This document shows, piece by piece, positions 46,901 through 58,458 of a DNA stretch of 64,000 nt; within the stretch, counting starts at the first letter, position 1, and the number at the start of each line of letters is the position of its first letter. The notes under the pieces were generated by a model. It searched no databases, was not told where the DNA came from, and was given only the letters and a program-made list of their open reading frames with translations. The DNA comes from Pezizomycotina sp. ARF18 (taxonomy: Eukaryota > Ascomycota), in the NCBI GenBank assembly GCA_002224055.1, contig AZLU01000131.1, forward strand, positions 51,116 to 115,115, read 5' to 3'. Both the position numbers and the translations under genes were made by a program.

Positions 46901-47812
46901 AGTGTTAGGCAGCAACGTATGGCTAAATTTGTATAGCGCAAGTCGAATGTTCTTTATTAGCCCGCTCTGGGGCCCTCCCAGCGTCGAAGCGCAAGCTTTG
47001 AAGCGAGCTCACAGGATCGGGCAGACGAGGCCGGTTTTCGTAGAGACGCTAGTTTTACAAGGCACTATCGAAGAAGAAATGCTAAGGCGGCGACAAAACA
47101 TGTCTGAGCCGATTTTCGGTCTCATAGGCTAATGATGGACGATTCGGGTTTGCGAGACATTTTGTCGAACGCAAAATTCCTTGACAGTTCTGATTCGCTA
47201 CTCCGGCTAGACTGGCTCACCCTCAATTGCTCTTCGGCGAGGGTAAGACGGGAGAGATGCCTGAAAATCCGGATGTCGGCATCGTCAAGATAGCTACGGC
47301 GAGAAACCAGGCGCCGAGTCCTGCTCCTAGTTTGGGTGAGGATAGCGGTGGCCCGAGCACAAATACCAAGAAACGGCGTCGCGTTCTTTTCGTAGTAGAC
47401 GATGACTCGGAATCGGACGGGCTGTGACATTGCGGGCTCCCGCTCCCGTGCCAGACCATATGGACTGGATGCCGCATCGACATGACGTCGAAAGCGAACC
47501 CAAGAGGAGCGTTACCTTCACGGTTCCAACGAAGCCACTACATCAACCGGCGACGCTGCCTATAGACCCCACCGCCCCTGAGAAACAAAAATCCGTTATA
47601 TTTACATTACCAGTAGAAGGCCGTAGTCCTCAATCAGAAGCGTTACGGACACTACTGTCGAATTATCGAATCAAATGGCCACCTCTATTCCTGTTGGTAG
47701 CGAACGCGGACCTGGGGACGACGCAATGCCTACGTTCGAACAACCACCGTCTCATGAAGGTTCTGAACTTCCTCCGGTGAAGAAACCTCGAGTAACGTTC
47801 GCAGACATATAG
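43983..47812 (+). CDS. SNF2-family ATPase/helicase with RVxF-rich C-terminal tail
   Basis: A DNA-translocating ATPase of the SNF2/Rad5-16-like group; its exact role is unknown. The N-terminal 240 residues ([20 protein letters not shown]) have no recognised domain. Motif I is [14 protein letters not shown] (about 44800), preceded by [18 protein letters not shown], which resembles the Q-motif region. [18 protein letters not shown] is motif Ia. A CxC-x(n)-CxC cluster (45354-45401) lies just before motif [14 protein letters not shown] (about 45460), a DEGH variant of [14 protein letters not shown] is motif III. The C-terminal helicase half includes [15 protein letters not shown] and motif [17 protein letters not shown] (about 47000), then [15 protein letters not shown]. 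The tail to the stop at 47810-47812 is disordered and carries four [RK]x(0-1)VxF motifs. Frames shift about eight times; no RING finger was found. Confidence 0.85.
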
Positions 47813-48561
47813 GAGATACCGCACTTGATGTCCAGTTTTTTTTTTTTTTTTTTTTTTTTTTAGGTATCGATATATCAGAGAAAGGTGTCCACGGAGTTTA
47901 CTGTAGCATGAGCCTTGCTTTACTTTGCCCTTAACTGCTTTTTTCGCCTTCCTCGCCTCTATATAAATATATATTTTTATAAATAAATTACTGCCAAATA
48001 TCTTTTTCTTCAGCAGTTGATATACCTTTGAATAGTATTAATCGCTCAAGCACAACGCCAAAGTTCTTGACGTCTCTCGCATGTTGAGTTTCGAATTGAA
48101 GTCTCGTAATTATAAATAGCTTCTTTAATATAAGTATTCTGACTATATTTACATTTTCGTATCGGAAACTGAGCCGATATGACAGCCTGTATACGCTACG
48201 ATTATTAGAAGATAAAAATGGAGAGCAGTGATATTTGCCTCGTGATTTCGCCTATAATTCGTGAGATTATTTGTTGTGGTAACATTCCTTCGATACACTG
48301 CTATATTAAATTAATGGATTAAACTCCGGCTGGCTGTTCAACCAGTCCACCAGCCCAGCCCGCCATTCCTTTTAAAACCCACTTGGAAAAATAACACATC
48401 TCTTCTTTCCATCACAACATCAATCCACTTCAAATACAACTTGAACGCTACAATATCAACAATAACAGATATTGCTAATTCACTGTACAAAACTTACACC
48501 TCATCCTGAGTAGCAATAGCAAACACCCATTATTCTGAACAAACTTTCAACTACCGTAATT
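47813..48561. other. intergenic region
   Basis: Includes a T24-like tract at about 47837-47862 just after the SNF2 gene, and A/C-rich sequence (48400-48550) just upstream of the RING-CH gene, which is likely its promoter and 5' leader. Confidence 0.5.
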
Positions 48562-49648
48562 ATGGAGGACGATGATCCCGGTTTCAACATCCTGGGTTTT
48601 CTCTAACGCTTTCGAGGAGGCACGGGCCATGTACGACAGTGGCGGGTGGGGATCGACTGCCGACAATAACACTACGACGTCACAAACCGCTCATCCGACA
48701 GCATCCGCCAACCGTGAACCACCGGAGCCGCGAACATGTCGGATATGCCTCGACACCACTACAGAAACCGAAGACCCCGAACTCGGCAAGCTATTCTCGC
48801 CTTGCAAATGCACGGGGACGGCAAAGTACGTTCATACCGAATGCCTCAAGCAATGGCGGCTTCAGTCTGCGAACGAGGCGAGCTACTTTCAAATGCCCGA
48901 CGTGCCAGTACAAGTACAAGCTTAGGAGGCTGAAATGGGGTATGTAAAATGGCTCTTAAAATTGGGAGGGTTTCTCATCGAAGGTTACTATGTGGGATAA
49001 TCAATGGCAGTGTACTGACTATTCATCCTTATAGCCCAGATAGTGGCCAGCTCCGCCATGCAGATCAGCCTGACGGTCCTGATCCTCCTCGTAACCGTAT
49101 TCCTGCTCGGGTTTATTGCCGACCCGATCATCAATTTCTACCTGGAACCGCACTATTCCTTCGCCCCGTCGTACTTTAGCGTCGGCGGCTTCACGTTTTC
49201 ATCATTCGGCAGCTCCTACTACCGGAACTACCCGCCTCGCACTCCTCCTCGCCGTCGACTCCGCGCAACAAGAAGTCCTTCAGCTTGACCGAGCACATGC
49301 TCCGGGGACTGACGTCGCTCGGCCTGATCGGGTTCGTCAAGGCCGTCTTCTTGGTGCCTCAGTTCTGGTTCCGCATGACGTTCGGGGGCGGCGCAGGCGT
49401 CGGCGTCACGGCGAGGGAAGGCAGAACGGTAGGATAGGCTCGGCCAGCTTGGCTGGATTATGGTCGCCTTCGGAGTGATCAACTTTTTGATTTTGGTGTG
49501 GAGGTTTGTGCGACATCGGACGAAAGGTTTTCTGAACGGACTAGCGGACGGCGTACTCGACATATCCGAGATCCTGATGCGGAACCAGTTCAGGCTCAGC
49601 AGACAGCTCCCCGCCCTAGTGCGCAAGAAAAGGAGGACTAACAACTAG
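48562..49648 (+). CDS. RING-CH (MARCH-type) membrane-bound E3 ubiquitin ligase
   Basis: RING-CH proteins attach ubiquitin to membrane or ER proteins. The start at 48562 reads MEDDDPGFNILG. The C4HC3 RING-CH domain follows (about 48735-48925): CRICLD, then CKCTGTAKYVHTECLKQW, then CPTCQYKYKL after a frame change. An intron (48940-49034, GTATGT donor, TATAG acceptor) leads to the membrane part. Three hydrophobic segments are visible: MQISLTVLILLVTVFLLGFI (about 49058), LTSLGLIGFVKAVFLVPQFW (about 49310) and WIMVAFGVINFLILVWRFV (about 49460). The C-terminus is a basic helix-rich tail (RHRTKGFLNGLADGVLDISE) ending VRKKRRTNN, stop at 49648. Overall about 320 residues. It resembles fungal single-RING-CH membrane proteins; it is much shorter than Doa10/SSM4. 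The target is unknown. Confidence 0.85.
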
Positions 49649-50100
49649 CGGAAATCATGGTTCTATCCCTACTCTTTCTCAATCGCCGGGACCCTCGCTT
49701 GTCCTTCTTGCCCTCAAACTTTCAATTGTGTTAGATATTTTTTTTTCTTGACTTTCCACTGCTTGCATTTGTTAAATTGGCGTTCTGCGTTTCAGACCTT
49801 TTCTGGTCAGGCTTATTAGAGTGCTAATTTTTGCAATCTTGGGAGCCTGGTCCTGATCGTGATTACATTGCCTTCAATTATAGTATATTCTACAAGGCGC
49901 TTTATTTGTTGTTGTATAGAGTAACAATTCCTATCATCTATTTCGAATACCATTATCGTCACACACGCTAATAATTGTTTTGTTTCGTTTTTATCATAAC
50001 TTGCACTTTCTACGGTGATATTACTCATTTTTTGGCATTTCGGTTCTAAAGTTTCAAGAGTTGGTCACCAACCTTATTCCGTTTTCTCTTAAAGATAGTC
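49649..50100. other. intergenic region
   Basis: AT-rich 450-base spacer between two rightward genes. No gene or strong signal is seen. Confidence 0.5.
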
Positions 50101-51121
50101 ATGTGGAGGTGGATGGCCTCCCTTCCCCTTCTACTATTCGTTATAGTTTGCGTGTCTCTCAGGCCCCCACTTTTGGATAAGTCTAAAAAATCAATTTTAA
50201 TGTCTCTCTCGTTTCCCCCTTCCCAGATGGACACCTTAGCCGTTAAGCGGCATGATATTCTTCTGCCGTCAATTGTCAGCGCCGACCCGCTCACCTACCG
50301 ATGCTGCGAGGGCATCGCTGCTATTATCGATGACCCTACGGTCGCCAAAGAAGCTCCGATCCTCAACGTCGGCTGGTACTGCGATTTTCTCTCCGGAGCG
50401 CAATCCCCGTACCCCGCTCAATCCGTAGATATGAGTTTCCGGGACCGTATCCTCGCCGTCAACGCATTCTTCGTCAACATGCCCGTCGACGAGAAGGAAC
50501 AGGTCCACCACGATAAAACCGCGCCGTACCGCTACCCGCCAAGCTCCTTTCCAGCGGGAAATCGTTTGCTGAACTGCGTTCCAGCGTGGCGAGGTGGGCC
50601 GTCGATTTACGCCTCGCCCAGAGGTTCACGGACAGGAACCACCGGACGGCCGTGTGCATGCCGTGTGCATGACTTACGAACTGCTGGCGGACAAAGGCTA
50701 CGTTATATCTCTGGAGCGGCTTCCTCCGATACGACTGTACGCCGAGGTATCAAATAGGGATCAGAAGTTAAACTGGGACAAAGTCGTCGAGCGGTACGCC
50801 AGGCGCCTTCGCAACCACGCTAGGAAGCGGCCGGAAGCAGTGGATTTGGAGTACCGCCAGCGACTCGCAAATGCGGTTAAGTGCATACCGGTTGTAAACA
50901 CCCAATTAGAGTTTGTACGGGAAGGGAAGAGGTGCAAGGGTCTAAGTCATAGAATCAAGCTGCAGTGGGGCGGTACGAAGCTATTGAAGAGCTATAAGCT
51001 GCTAGAGCACAAGTGGAGCGAAGATGAAATGGTGGCAAGAAGGTCATACTTGCTTTGGACGAGAAAATTAACCACAGGTGTTTGCAAAGCAAACAATGAT
51101 ATCAATAGAATGTGGAAATAG
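50101..51121 (+). CDS. protein with a Fic/Doc-like motif, function uncertain
   Basis: The first frame opens MWRWMASLPLLLFVIVCVSL, which may be a signal anchor or may be upstream of the true start at MDTLAVKRHDILLP (50227). It continues LPSIVSADPLTYRCCEGIAA and MSFRDRILAVNAFFVNMPVD. After a frame change (50570-50650) the sequence reads RWAVDLRLAQRFTDRNHRTA, then TYELLADKGYVISLERLPP. The RFTDRNHRTA stretch followed by a helix and DKG resembles the Fic/Doc active-site loop and next helix (consensus HPFxDGNxR), but has Gln where the catalytic His is expected and Arg in place of Gly. A tandem 11-base duplication (50650-50671) shifts the frame here. The rest is basic and helical and ends NNDINRMWK. 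If it is Fic-like it would be an AMP-transfer or related enzyme, possibly inactive. Family assignment is tentative. Confidence 0.45.
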
Positions 51122-51388
51122 ATACTCTTTGTGCAAGCAAGACAGCGAATCGTAGGCTGCCTCAGCTGTTTGTTTATATATTTCTTTCCTTGAAAATCCA
51201 ATGCGAACGAACATGTTGCAAAGTGTATTGTTCTTTATAGGCATCCGTTGTGTGTATATGCTTAGCCATATTCGGGTAATTAAGTAGTCGTAAAAAAAAA
51301 TTTTTTTCGTTGTTGAAATGAAGGAAAGAAACAAACGGAGGTACAGAGCCAAGGCCTGTCACTTTTCTAAAAGAAAACCTCCCCCCCC

Positions 51389-51419
<31 letters not shown>

Positions 51420-51671
51420 TTGACAATTTTTTTAAGGCTTTTGTGTTGCACACGGCTTTCCCTTCCTCTCTCTAGGCCATTTCATCCTCATGGCCATGTA
51501 AAGTATTCATCATCACTGGCGTTATTTGGCGACAGCTATTCTGATATACAAAGATCTGGGCTTTAATGTCTGCTTGCACGCGACTACCGAGAAGAAACCG
51601 GACAAAGCTCTAGCGTGCCATTTACTCATCCTCTGGAAATAGCTATCGGCTCGAACCACATAGCCGCCAGG
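51122..51671. other. intergenic region, DCL2 upstream flank
   Basis: Contains a C8-A29 tract near 51382-51417 and an A9T7 palindromic tract at 51292-51307. The DCL2 promoter must lie here. No gene is seen. Confidence 0.5.
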
Positions 51672-54600
51672 ATGCCGAGCAGCGCTGAGCCGTGGGACGA
51701 GAGCGGGGAGCGATCTCCCTCCCAGCGATAATGCCGTCTCCAAGCTCGAGTCAGCGGAGGGCGTTGTGGTGAGGACAAGAGGATATCAGGCGGAAATGCT
51801 TGAAGCGAGCTTGAAGCAGAATATTATTGTCACTGTACGTTCTATCTGAAACCAGGACTTCACAGGTTGACTACGGTAGGGGTTAGAATGAGCTAACTAA
51901 CCTATCGGGTAATATAGATGGACACCGGTAGCGGTAAGACGCACATGTAAGCACTCTCGTCCGCTTTCATTCGCTGGCTAAACTCACTGATTATTATAAG
52001 CGCAATAATTCGTATTATTGCCGAGCTGGAGCGAAGTCCACACACGGTATAGCCTGACTATTGCTTTCTGATGTATCTAGCTTGTATACTGGGTTTCAAG
52101 CACATCATGGTGTCACTAATTAGGAACAATGTGATATCCTCTAGATTCCTGGTTCTTGACGCCTACGGTCTGGCTTCTTCGACAACAAACGGAAGTTCTG
52201 AAGAAGCACCTCCCGTGCGCCGTTGTTTCGCTCTCCGGGAAGAAGTTGTTGAGAAATGGTCGACGGAGGTCTGGAAAGCTGTCTTGGATCAAGTTGCGGG
52301 AGGAGTCGTGCTGAGTACGCATCAGTACTTTGGGACGCACTCGCGCACGGTTCGTCAAACTTGGAAAGATCCCCATGGATGGCGAGAAGAACCTGATCAG
52401 CCTTCTAATCTTCGACGAAGGTGAGGGAACTAAAGATGTGGCTCTTTCAAGTTACAGAAAGAATTTTGTTCGCTTCTTTTATATAGCTGCATATACAGTG
52501 TGCTGACATGATATATACAGCGCATCATTGTATGCACAACCATCCAGCAAGGCGAATAATGGATGACTTCTACTTTCGTGCGAAGCTGGCCGATCCATCT
52601 GGTGAAAGCTGCCTTCAATATTAGGTCTCACAGCTTCACCAATTGTTCGAGCTAGGCCAGATGATTTACAGTGAGTTCCTTTCTCTGCACTGCAAGTTAC
52701 CTATAGAGCGGTGTGCTTTGTCTCTGGTTCAAGGATTGAGGAATATAAAAGGCTGAACTGCTCAAGGGCGATTGAACGGAATCTTGACGCTATAGCAAAG
52801 ACACCGAGCGTACATAAAGAGGAACTGCTTCGTTTCGTACACCTCCGACGCTTAGGCTAGTGTTTTATAACCCTACTAGCGTGTTCGATAGCGCATTATC
52901 CTCTCCACGACCTCAAAGTCCTCCAGCTGTGCCTATACACACTCGCACTATCAGTCTCCAGTTACCCTCCTCGCCTCCCCTCCAGTCTTCAAGTCGACCT
53001 AGCGACCCACTACATTCTCGTAGCAATAGCTTTCAATTACAACACTCGATGCCATCCCAATCCTCCGCAACGTCGTCGCAGCGTGGAGCAGTATCGAACC
53101 TGCCTGCCTCGCTCGCGAAGAAGGGCTCATTCTCGGAGAGCTTCGGAGCTTCAGGTTATGTAGAGTTGTCAATCGACGACATCATGTCTGGAGGAGACTT
53201 TACTGTTGTGCCAAATCCGCGACAGCCAACACCTCCCATTTCGCCGCCATTGTCTCGCAGACCAAGCTCGCAGTCGAGCTCCTCTCCCAGCGCCGTTAAC
53301 TAAGTCACCTCAGACTCGTCCTCGACAACCGAGCGTAGCGTCAAGAATCGGTAAAAGAACAGTAACCTCCGACAAGTTTAGCCTTCCAAGCAAAAATAGC
53401 TATATAGAGTTATCCATAGAGGACATTATGGCGACAAGGAATGAGAAGCCAATAAAAGAGACAGTTTCGAGCGTCGATACCTCCAGTGCCTTAGCGCCAC
53501 TGATCCGGCTCCTAGCGAAGCGGAGCTTTCGGTTGAGAACATCTTCCTGGGAAGTTACAGCTTACCATCTCAGCTTGAGGATACCGAATCTCAACACATG
53601 GATCTGGACAACCCAATGCAAGGTCGCAGTATAGCGCTGGAGTCTCTTGAGAGAGCATGGAGGGCGATGGAAATTCAGGAAGACCCATACGTGATCAACC
53701 TACGGTCCGAAGATCCTGAAGGTACCGGACACTGTATGGAGGAAGAACACCTATTCGCAAAGCAGTGGCTAGCTTCTATCGTCGGGCGTGTTATGTGTTT
53801 GCAGAATTTGGGGCTTGGTGTGCGGAAATGTTCGTGTCGCAGTGTATAGATTTATTCCTCGACTCTTCTCCAACCTCGGAGGCCAAATTCCGAGAAGGAC
53901 TTCAGAGCGAAGAGTTTCGTGGAGTCCTTTGGGAGATTGTACGGCGGGGGTACTACTACTAAAAGTCGAGCAATGACCTCTGATGAGCTAACAAGAGCCG
54001 AGACACGTTATAGGAAGGTCTTGAGAACCGTTGAAACCTCTGACCCCAGACCTCAAGACCTGGAGCTACCGGGAGCACTAGCGCCAAAGCTCGAATTGCT
54101 GATATCTACTTTGATCGACGAACACCAAAGCGAAAAGTTTCCAAGCGACTTTCAGGCTTGTCTTCGTCGACCAAAGAGCTGGAGTAGCGGTTTATCCAGA
54201 GTTCTCTGTGCACCGAAAGACAGCTCACCTCTTTAACATCGGTACACTTCTCGGAGGATCATCCATGCAAAAGAAAAGCCAATCGAACGGCATGATCTCC
54301 GAACTTCTTAGCCCTGCAAATGAGCTGAGTGCTCTCGCAGAGTTTCGCCAGGGACAAATAACCTACTCATCTCGACGTCGGTTGGAGAAGAGGGCATAGA
54401 TATACAGGCATGCGCTGTCGTGGTTTGCTATAATCTACCGCAAAATCTAAAATCCTTTATTCAGAGGAGAGGGCGAGCGAGAAGGGCAGGCAGCAGGTGT
54501 ATATTAATGTGCATTCGCGGGGAGGAAAGCAAGGTTGGAAAGCTCCAGGACCTTGAGAAGGACATGAAAGCAGCTTACGAAGATGACATGCGCCACCTAT

Positions 54601-57441
54601 TTGGCTCTGCTGCTCCTGGCGAATTAGAGAATTTGGCACTGGATGAAGAAAGCAACCAAAAACGAGTGTTTTCTGCGTCGAAGTGAGTCTTATGATGCGA
54701 GAATAGTTTTGAATATGTTTCCTTGTCTAGCTCCGGGTTGAATTTGCTAACTGAGAACACATTTAGGGGCCTCCTTACAATGGACTCTGCAGTTCCGCAT
54801 CTACACCACTTCTGCGCTGTTCTACCACAGATTAGCTATGTTGACACGCGGCCCGTATTCGAAACTTTAAGACCGACTGGGAATAAGGTGTATCGTGACG
54901 CTCCCCAACTGCCTACCTCCTGAACTTAGACGGGCGGAAAGCGAATGTGCATGGAATAGTAAAAGAAGAGCACAACAAGATGCGGCCTTCACCGCCTATA
55001 TCCAGCTATACGATGCGGGTCTGATCGATGAGCACATGCTACCGTTGGCACAAGATGACGATGAAGAGACGAAATTGGCGAAAAGTGGTATTGAAAAGCG
55101 GCCTTCCAAAATCGGTGTTATCCAAGTTTAGATCCGTGGAGGTATGCACCAGGTTGGCAGGAAAATGATGGCGCCTGGTGCTCCACAATCAATATCGGCA
55201 GTTCCGTAGTTGATATGCTGACTCCTTTCCCATTCCCGAGCACATACCAACCTTCCAATTGCATAAAACAGCCTTCGAACGTATTGATGTTAGCATCTCG
55301 TCATGCTTCTGGAAGAACGCTGGAGATATCTTCAAGGATTATGGTAGCTGGGAAAGAGCACGGCAGTACACGCGATCGATATTTTGGAGTGTACACCAAA
55401 CAAGGATGACAAAGCAAAAACTGGATTTGTTTATTGCTTCATTCCACGGGGATGCACGCCGCATGTCACAGTCTAGACCTTGAAAATGAACCAGCAGCGC
55501 CCGCGAAGTTAACGAATTTTGAGAATTTGAACACTAGTGGCATCGTTGTGGACCTGAAGAGCAACCAAAAGTTTCTTGTCGTTGGCGATGGATGGTTCCC
55601 GAAGCAAGCATCAATGAAGACATACAGAATTATATCAGAGGGCAAACTAAATACCAGGGCAAGACTGTCTCTTTTGAGGGGCCTGTTATCGAGGCACGAC
55701 CTTTCCCCAAGAGACTAGATTACCTTCACCGAGATTCTGCCCCGAAAATCCTGCATCAAAGAAGGTGGAGTACCTGCTTGCCGAGTACTGCGTTGCGGAT
55801 AAAGTTCCTGTCAAGTTACCCTGAATGCGCTTTATCTACCTTGTGTGATCAGAAAATCCGGATCGGCTTGATAGCCGAGACTTTGCGGACCGAGCTGCTC
55901 TCGCCTTGCGGACTAACAGAAAGATCACTGCCGATGATTTGTACGGCGATCAGCAGCTCCGCGGCTCGAGAGGACGACAACTATCAGCGCCTTGAGTTTC
56001 TAGGCGACTCTGTACTGAAGTATTGCACCGCAGTACAGGTGATGGCCGAATACCCATCGTGGCACGAAGGTTTACTTAGCGGTAAAAAGGATCACATTGT
56101 CACGAACTCCACACTCGCAAGAGCCGCAGTATCGAAGAACCTAGCGCAGTGGATTATCACAAGGCCCTTTGCAGGCTCCAAGTGGCGACCAAGTTATATT
56201 TCTGACTCGGACGGTGACAACAATGTTGAAATCGATAAGGTTATTTCGATGGACGATGATGCCGGCGCCATGCAGGAAGCTACCGAAGACAAACCCGCAG
56301 ATGGGAGCAGGGTTTATCGACGAAGATACTGGCAGACGTAGTTGAATCGCTGATAGGGCCTGCTACATGATCGGGTCGTTTGAGATGTCCCTCAAGTGTA
56401 TAGGCGTGTTCGGACTGGAATAAAATTGAAACCCCTCGATGAGCGAATGATGGAATCTATAATACCTACCAGGACCAGGAATGGATGAAAACTTCGAGCG
56501 CAGTCTTTGATAAAGTTGAGGAAATGCTCGGTTACCACTTCAAGAAAGGCATTGCTTGTGGAAGCATTGACACACCCTTCCTACCAGCCTTTCACGACGA
56601 CGACAGAAGCATGAGTTACCAGAGGCTTGAATTTCTAGGAGATGCGGTGCTCGACATGATCGTGGTTGACGAATTGTACAAGAGAGGACACGAGTACAAT
56701 CCGAGCGGTGAAAGCTATTCGCACATCGACATGCATCTGTATAAGTCGGCTGTAGTCAACATGGACTTTCTGGCTTTCTTATGCATGGGCTTTTCTATTA
56801 CAGAACCAATATTAAAGGTTGTGCGACCGCGCCCAGATGAATTTGCTGTGTGCGAAGGAGGCAAGACTCAGTTCCCGTTGTGGAAGTTTGTAAGGAAGAA
56901 CTCGCCAAAATTAAACAAATCCATCGAATTTACCGTCCAAAAGTACGAGCAACTTAAGGCCAGGATCGAGAGCTCATTCGGACAATGTGAACTTGGCAGT
57001 GGTACCAAACATCATGGTACAAATAGCTCCGAGGAAAAGGCATATCCTTGGGTGGAACTAGCAGCGTTGGAAGCAGACAAACATCTAAGTGACATCATGG
57101 AAAGCTTGATCGGAGCCGTATTCATTGATTCCGGCGGGAGTGTGGAGGTCACAAAGGCGATCATCGAGACTATGGGCATACTCAATGTTCTCAGGCGTTT
57201 ACTGAGAAATGGGTCGATCCCGCGCATCCAGTCAAGAAGCTTGGAGAGCTTGCCGGTAAAGACCTCAAAACAGTTCGCTACGAGAAGAAGGAGGAAGTTG
57301 TGGATGAGGCGACCGGCCGTCGAGAGTACGAGTGCAAAGTTCTTATTGACGAGTTCGTCGTCGAAACCGCTCGTGGCGGGTCTTCCTGGAAAGAGGCGCG
57401 GGCAAGGGCGGCACAGGACGCATTCAAGGCCTTGAGTCTTT
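51672..57441 (+). CDS. DCL2: Dicer-like ribonuclease III (DCL2-type)
   Basis: Dicers cut long double-stranded RNA to small interfering RNA; the DCL2 type is the main fungal antiviral and transposon-silencing Dicer. Order: RGYQAEMLEASLKQNIIVT, intron, P-loop MDTGSGKTH (51918), intron, helicase motif II with LLIFDEAHHC split by an intron (52425-52520), LTASPIV motif III, then an unusual Ser/Pro-rich insert (about 52880-53640). The C-terminal helicase half has FIQRRGRARRAGSRC (motif VI, about 54460). The dimerisation domain covers about 54760-55100. RNase IIIa: YQRLEFLGDSVLKYC (55983) and ADVVESLIG (56330). RNase IIIb: YQRLEFLGDAVLDM (56619) and LSDIMESLIGAVFIDSGG (57090). Both RNase III acidic sets are present. 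A dsRBD-like tail begins near 57215 and ends at 57441. At least ten frame changes, several introns. The start is one candidate. Confidence 0.92.
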
Positions 57442-57667
57442 AGCTTTCGTTCGTTAATTTTTTAATGATTGCTCAGATATATAGCCCTTTACACGGGAGA
57501 GTATGATCGAGACTACACATGTAATTATAACTACTAACTAATTATTTTCTGGTTTAGCTCTTTACAACTAGTTCGCGTTGATATAATCGAGTACTTGTTA
57601 CAAATTCATTCCTTACAAGATACAAAGCTTTGATTGATTGATAAGAGCGTGCTAAACACGCTTATCC

Positions 57668-57707
<40 letters not shown>

Positions 57708-58458
57708 AACTAATTTTCCTAGACACGCACAGTTCGAATTTCGAAACCAGGTATTCGCGTCTACCTCCCTTTTTTTTTTTAATATAACGAAGCCATTTCT
57801 ACTTACAAGCCATTTCTTACTCACCCATCTTATATATATATATATATACCCGTTAAAATATATAGTTTTAACTTATAAAAAAAAATAGAAATAAGTTATT
57901 AGTAATACTTAAATTATTATTTAAACTATTTAATTGGTAAATAATTAAAATAATTAAATAATAACTTGAATAATAAATATATAAACAAAATAGATTTATA
58001 TTTTAATGAAAAATTATTAAATAATATAATATATTAGATTATTGGAAAAATAATAAAAAATATATAATATAAATATAATAGCTTGTAATTATTTATCTAT
58101 ACCTACAACGAGCGCAGCCGTCGAGTCGCAATTTCAATTACAAGTAATATATATACAAAACAACGAAATTTGTTGAAAAGTGAGACGTTTTGTCAACTAA
58201 TAATAATGTTAAAAAATTGGGGGGTAGATCCTAAGTATGAGCCTCAAAAACCACGCTAAATACCCTGTTCGAAACCCACCTATCAGTTGTAACAATCATC
58301 CAACGCTTGCAAAGCTCCTACCTGTTTTTTTTTTTTTTTTTTTTTTTTTTTTCCGGCTTGCAATCACTTCCTTTTGCCAGCACTTGCCCACAAAATCCAT
58401 ATTTCTGCGAGAAGTCAAGGTAGCCAAGAGCACAAGGCAAGCAGGAGAGTAAGAAGCC
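57442..58458. other. very AT-rich intergenic region
   Basis: Between DCL2 and RRP42. 57830-58100 is almost pure A/T. It contains a short hairpin plus a 42-base T/A palindrome (57646-57709) and a T26 tract (58326-58352). No gene is seen; the last 100 bases are the RRP42 upstream flank. Confidence 0.55.
57646..57709. repeat. hairpin followed by a T20A22 palindromic tract
   Basis: AGCGTG-CTAAA-CACGCT (57646-57662) is a perfect 6-bp stem. Six bases on, a run of 20 T (57668-57687) is followed directly by 22 A (57688-57709), a perfect A/T palindrome of 40 bases. It lies downstream of DCL2. The stem followed by a T run superficially resembles a bacterial intrinsic terminator or an RNA polymerase III stop, but no pol III gene is seen upstream. 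Confidence 0.6.
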
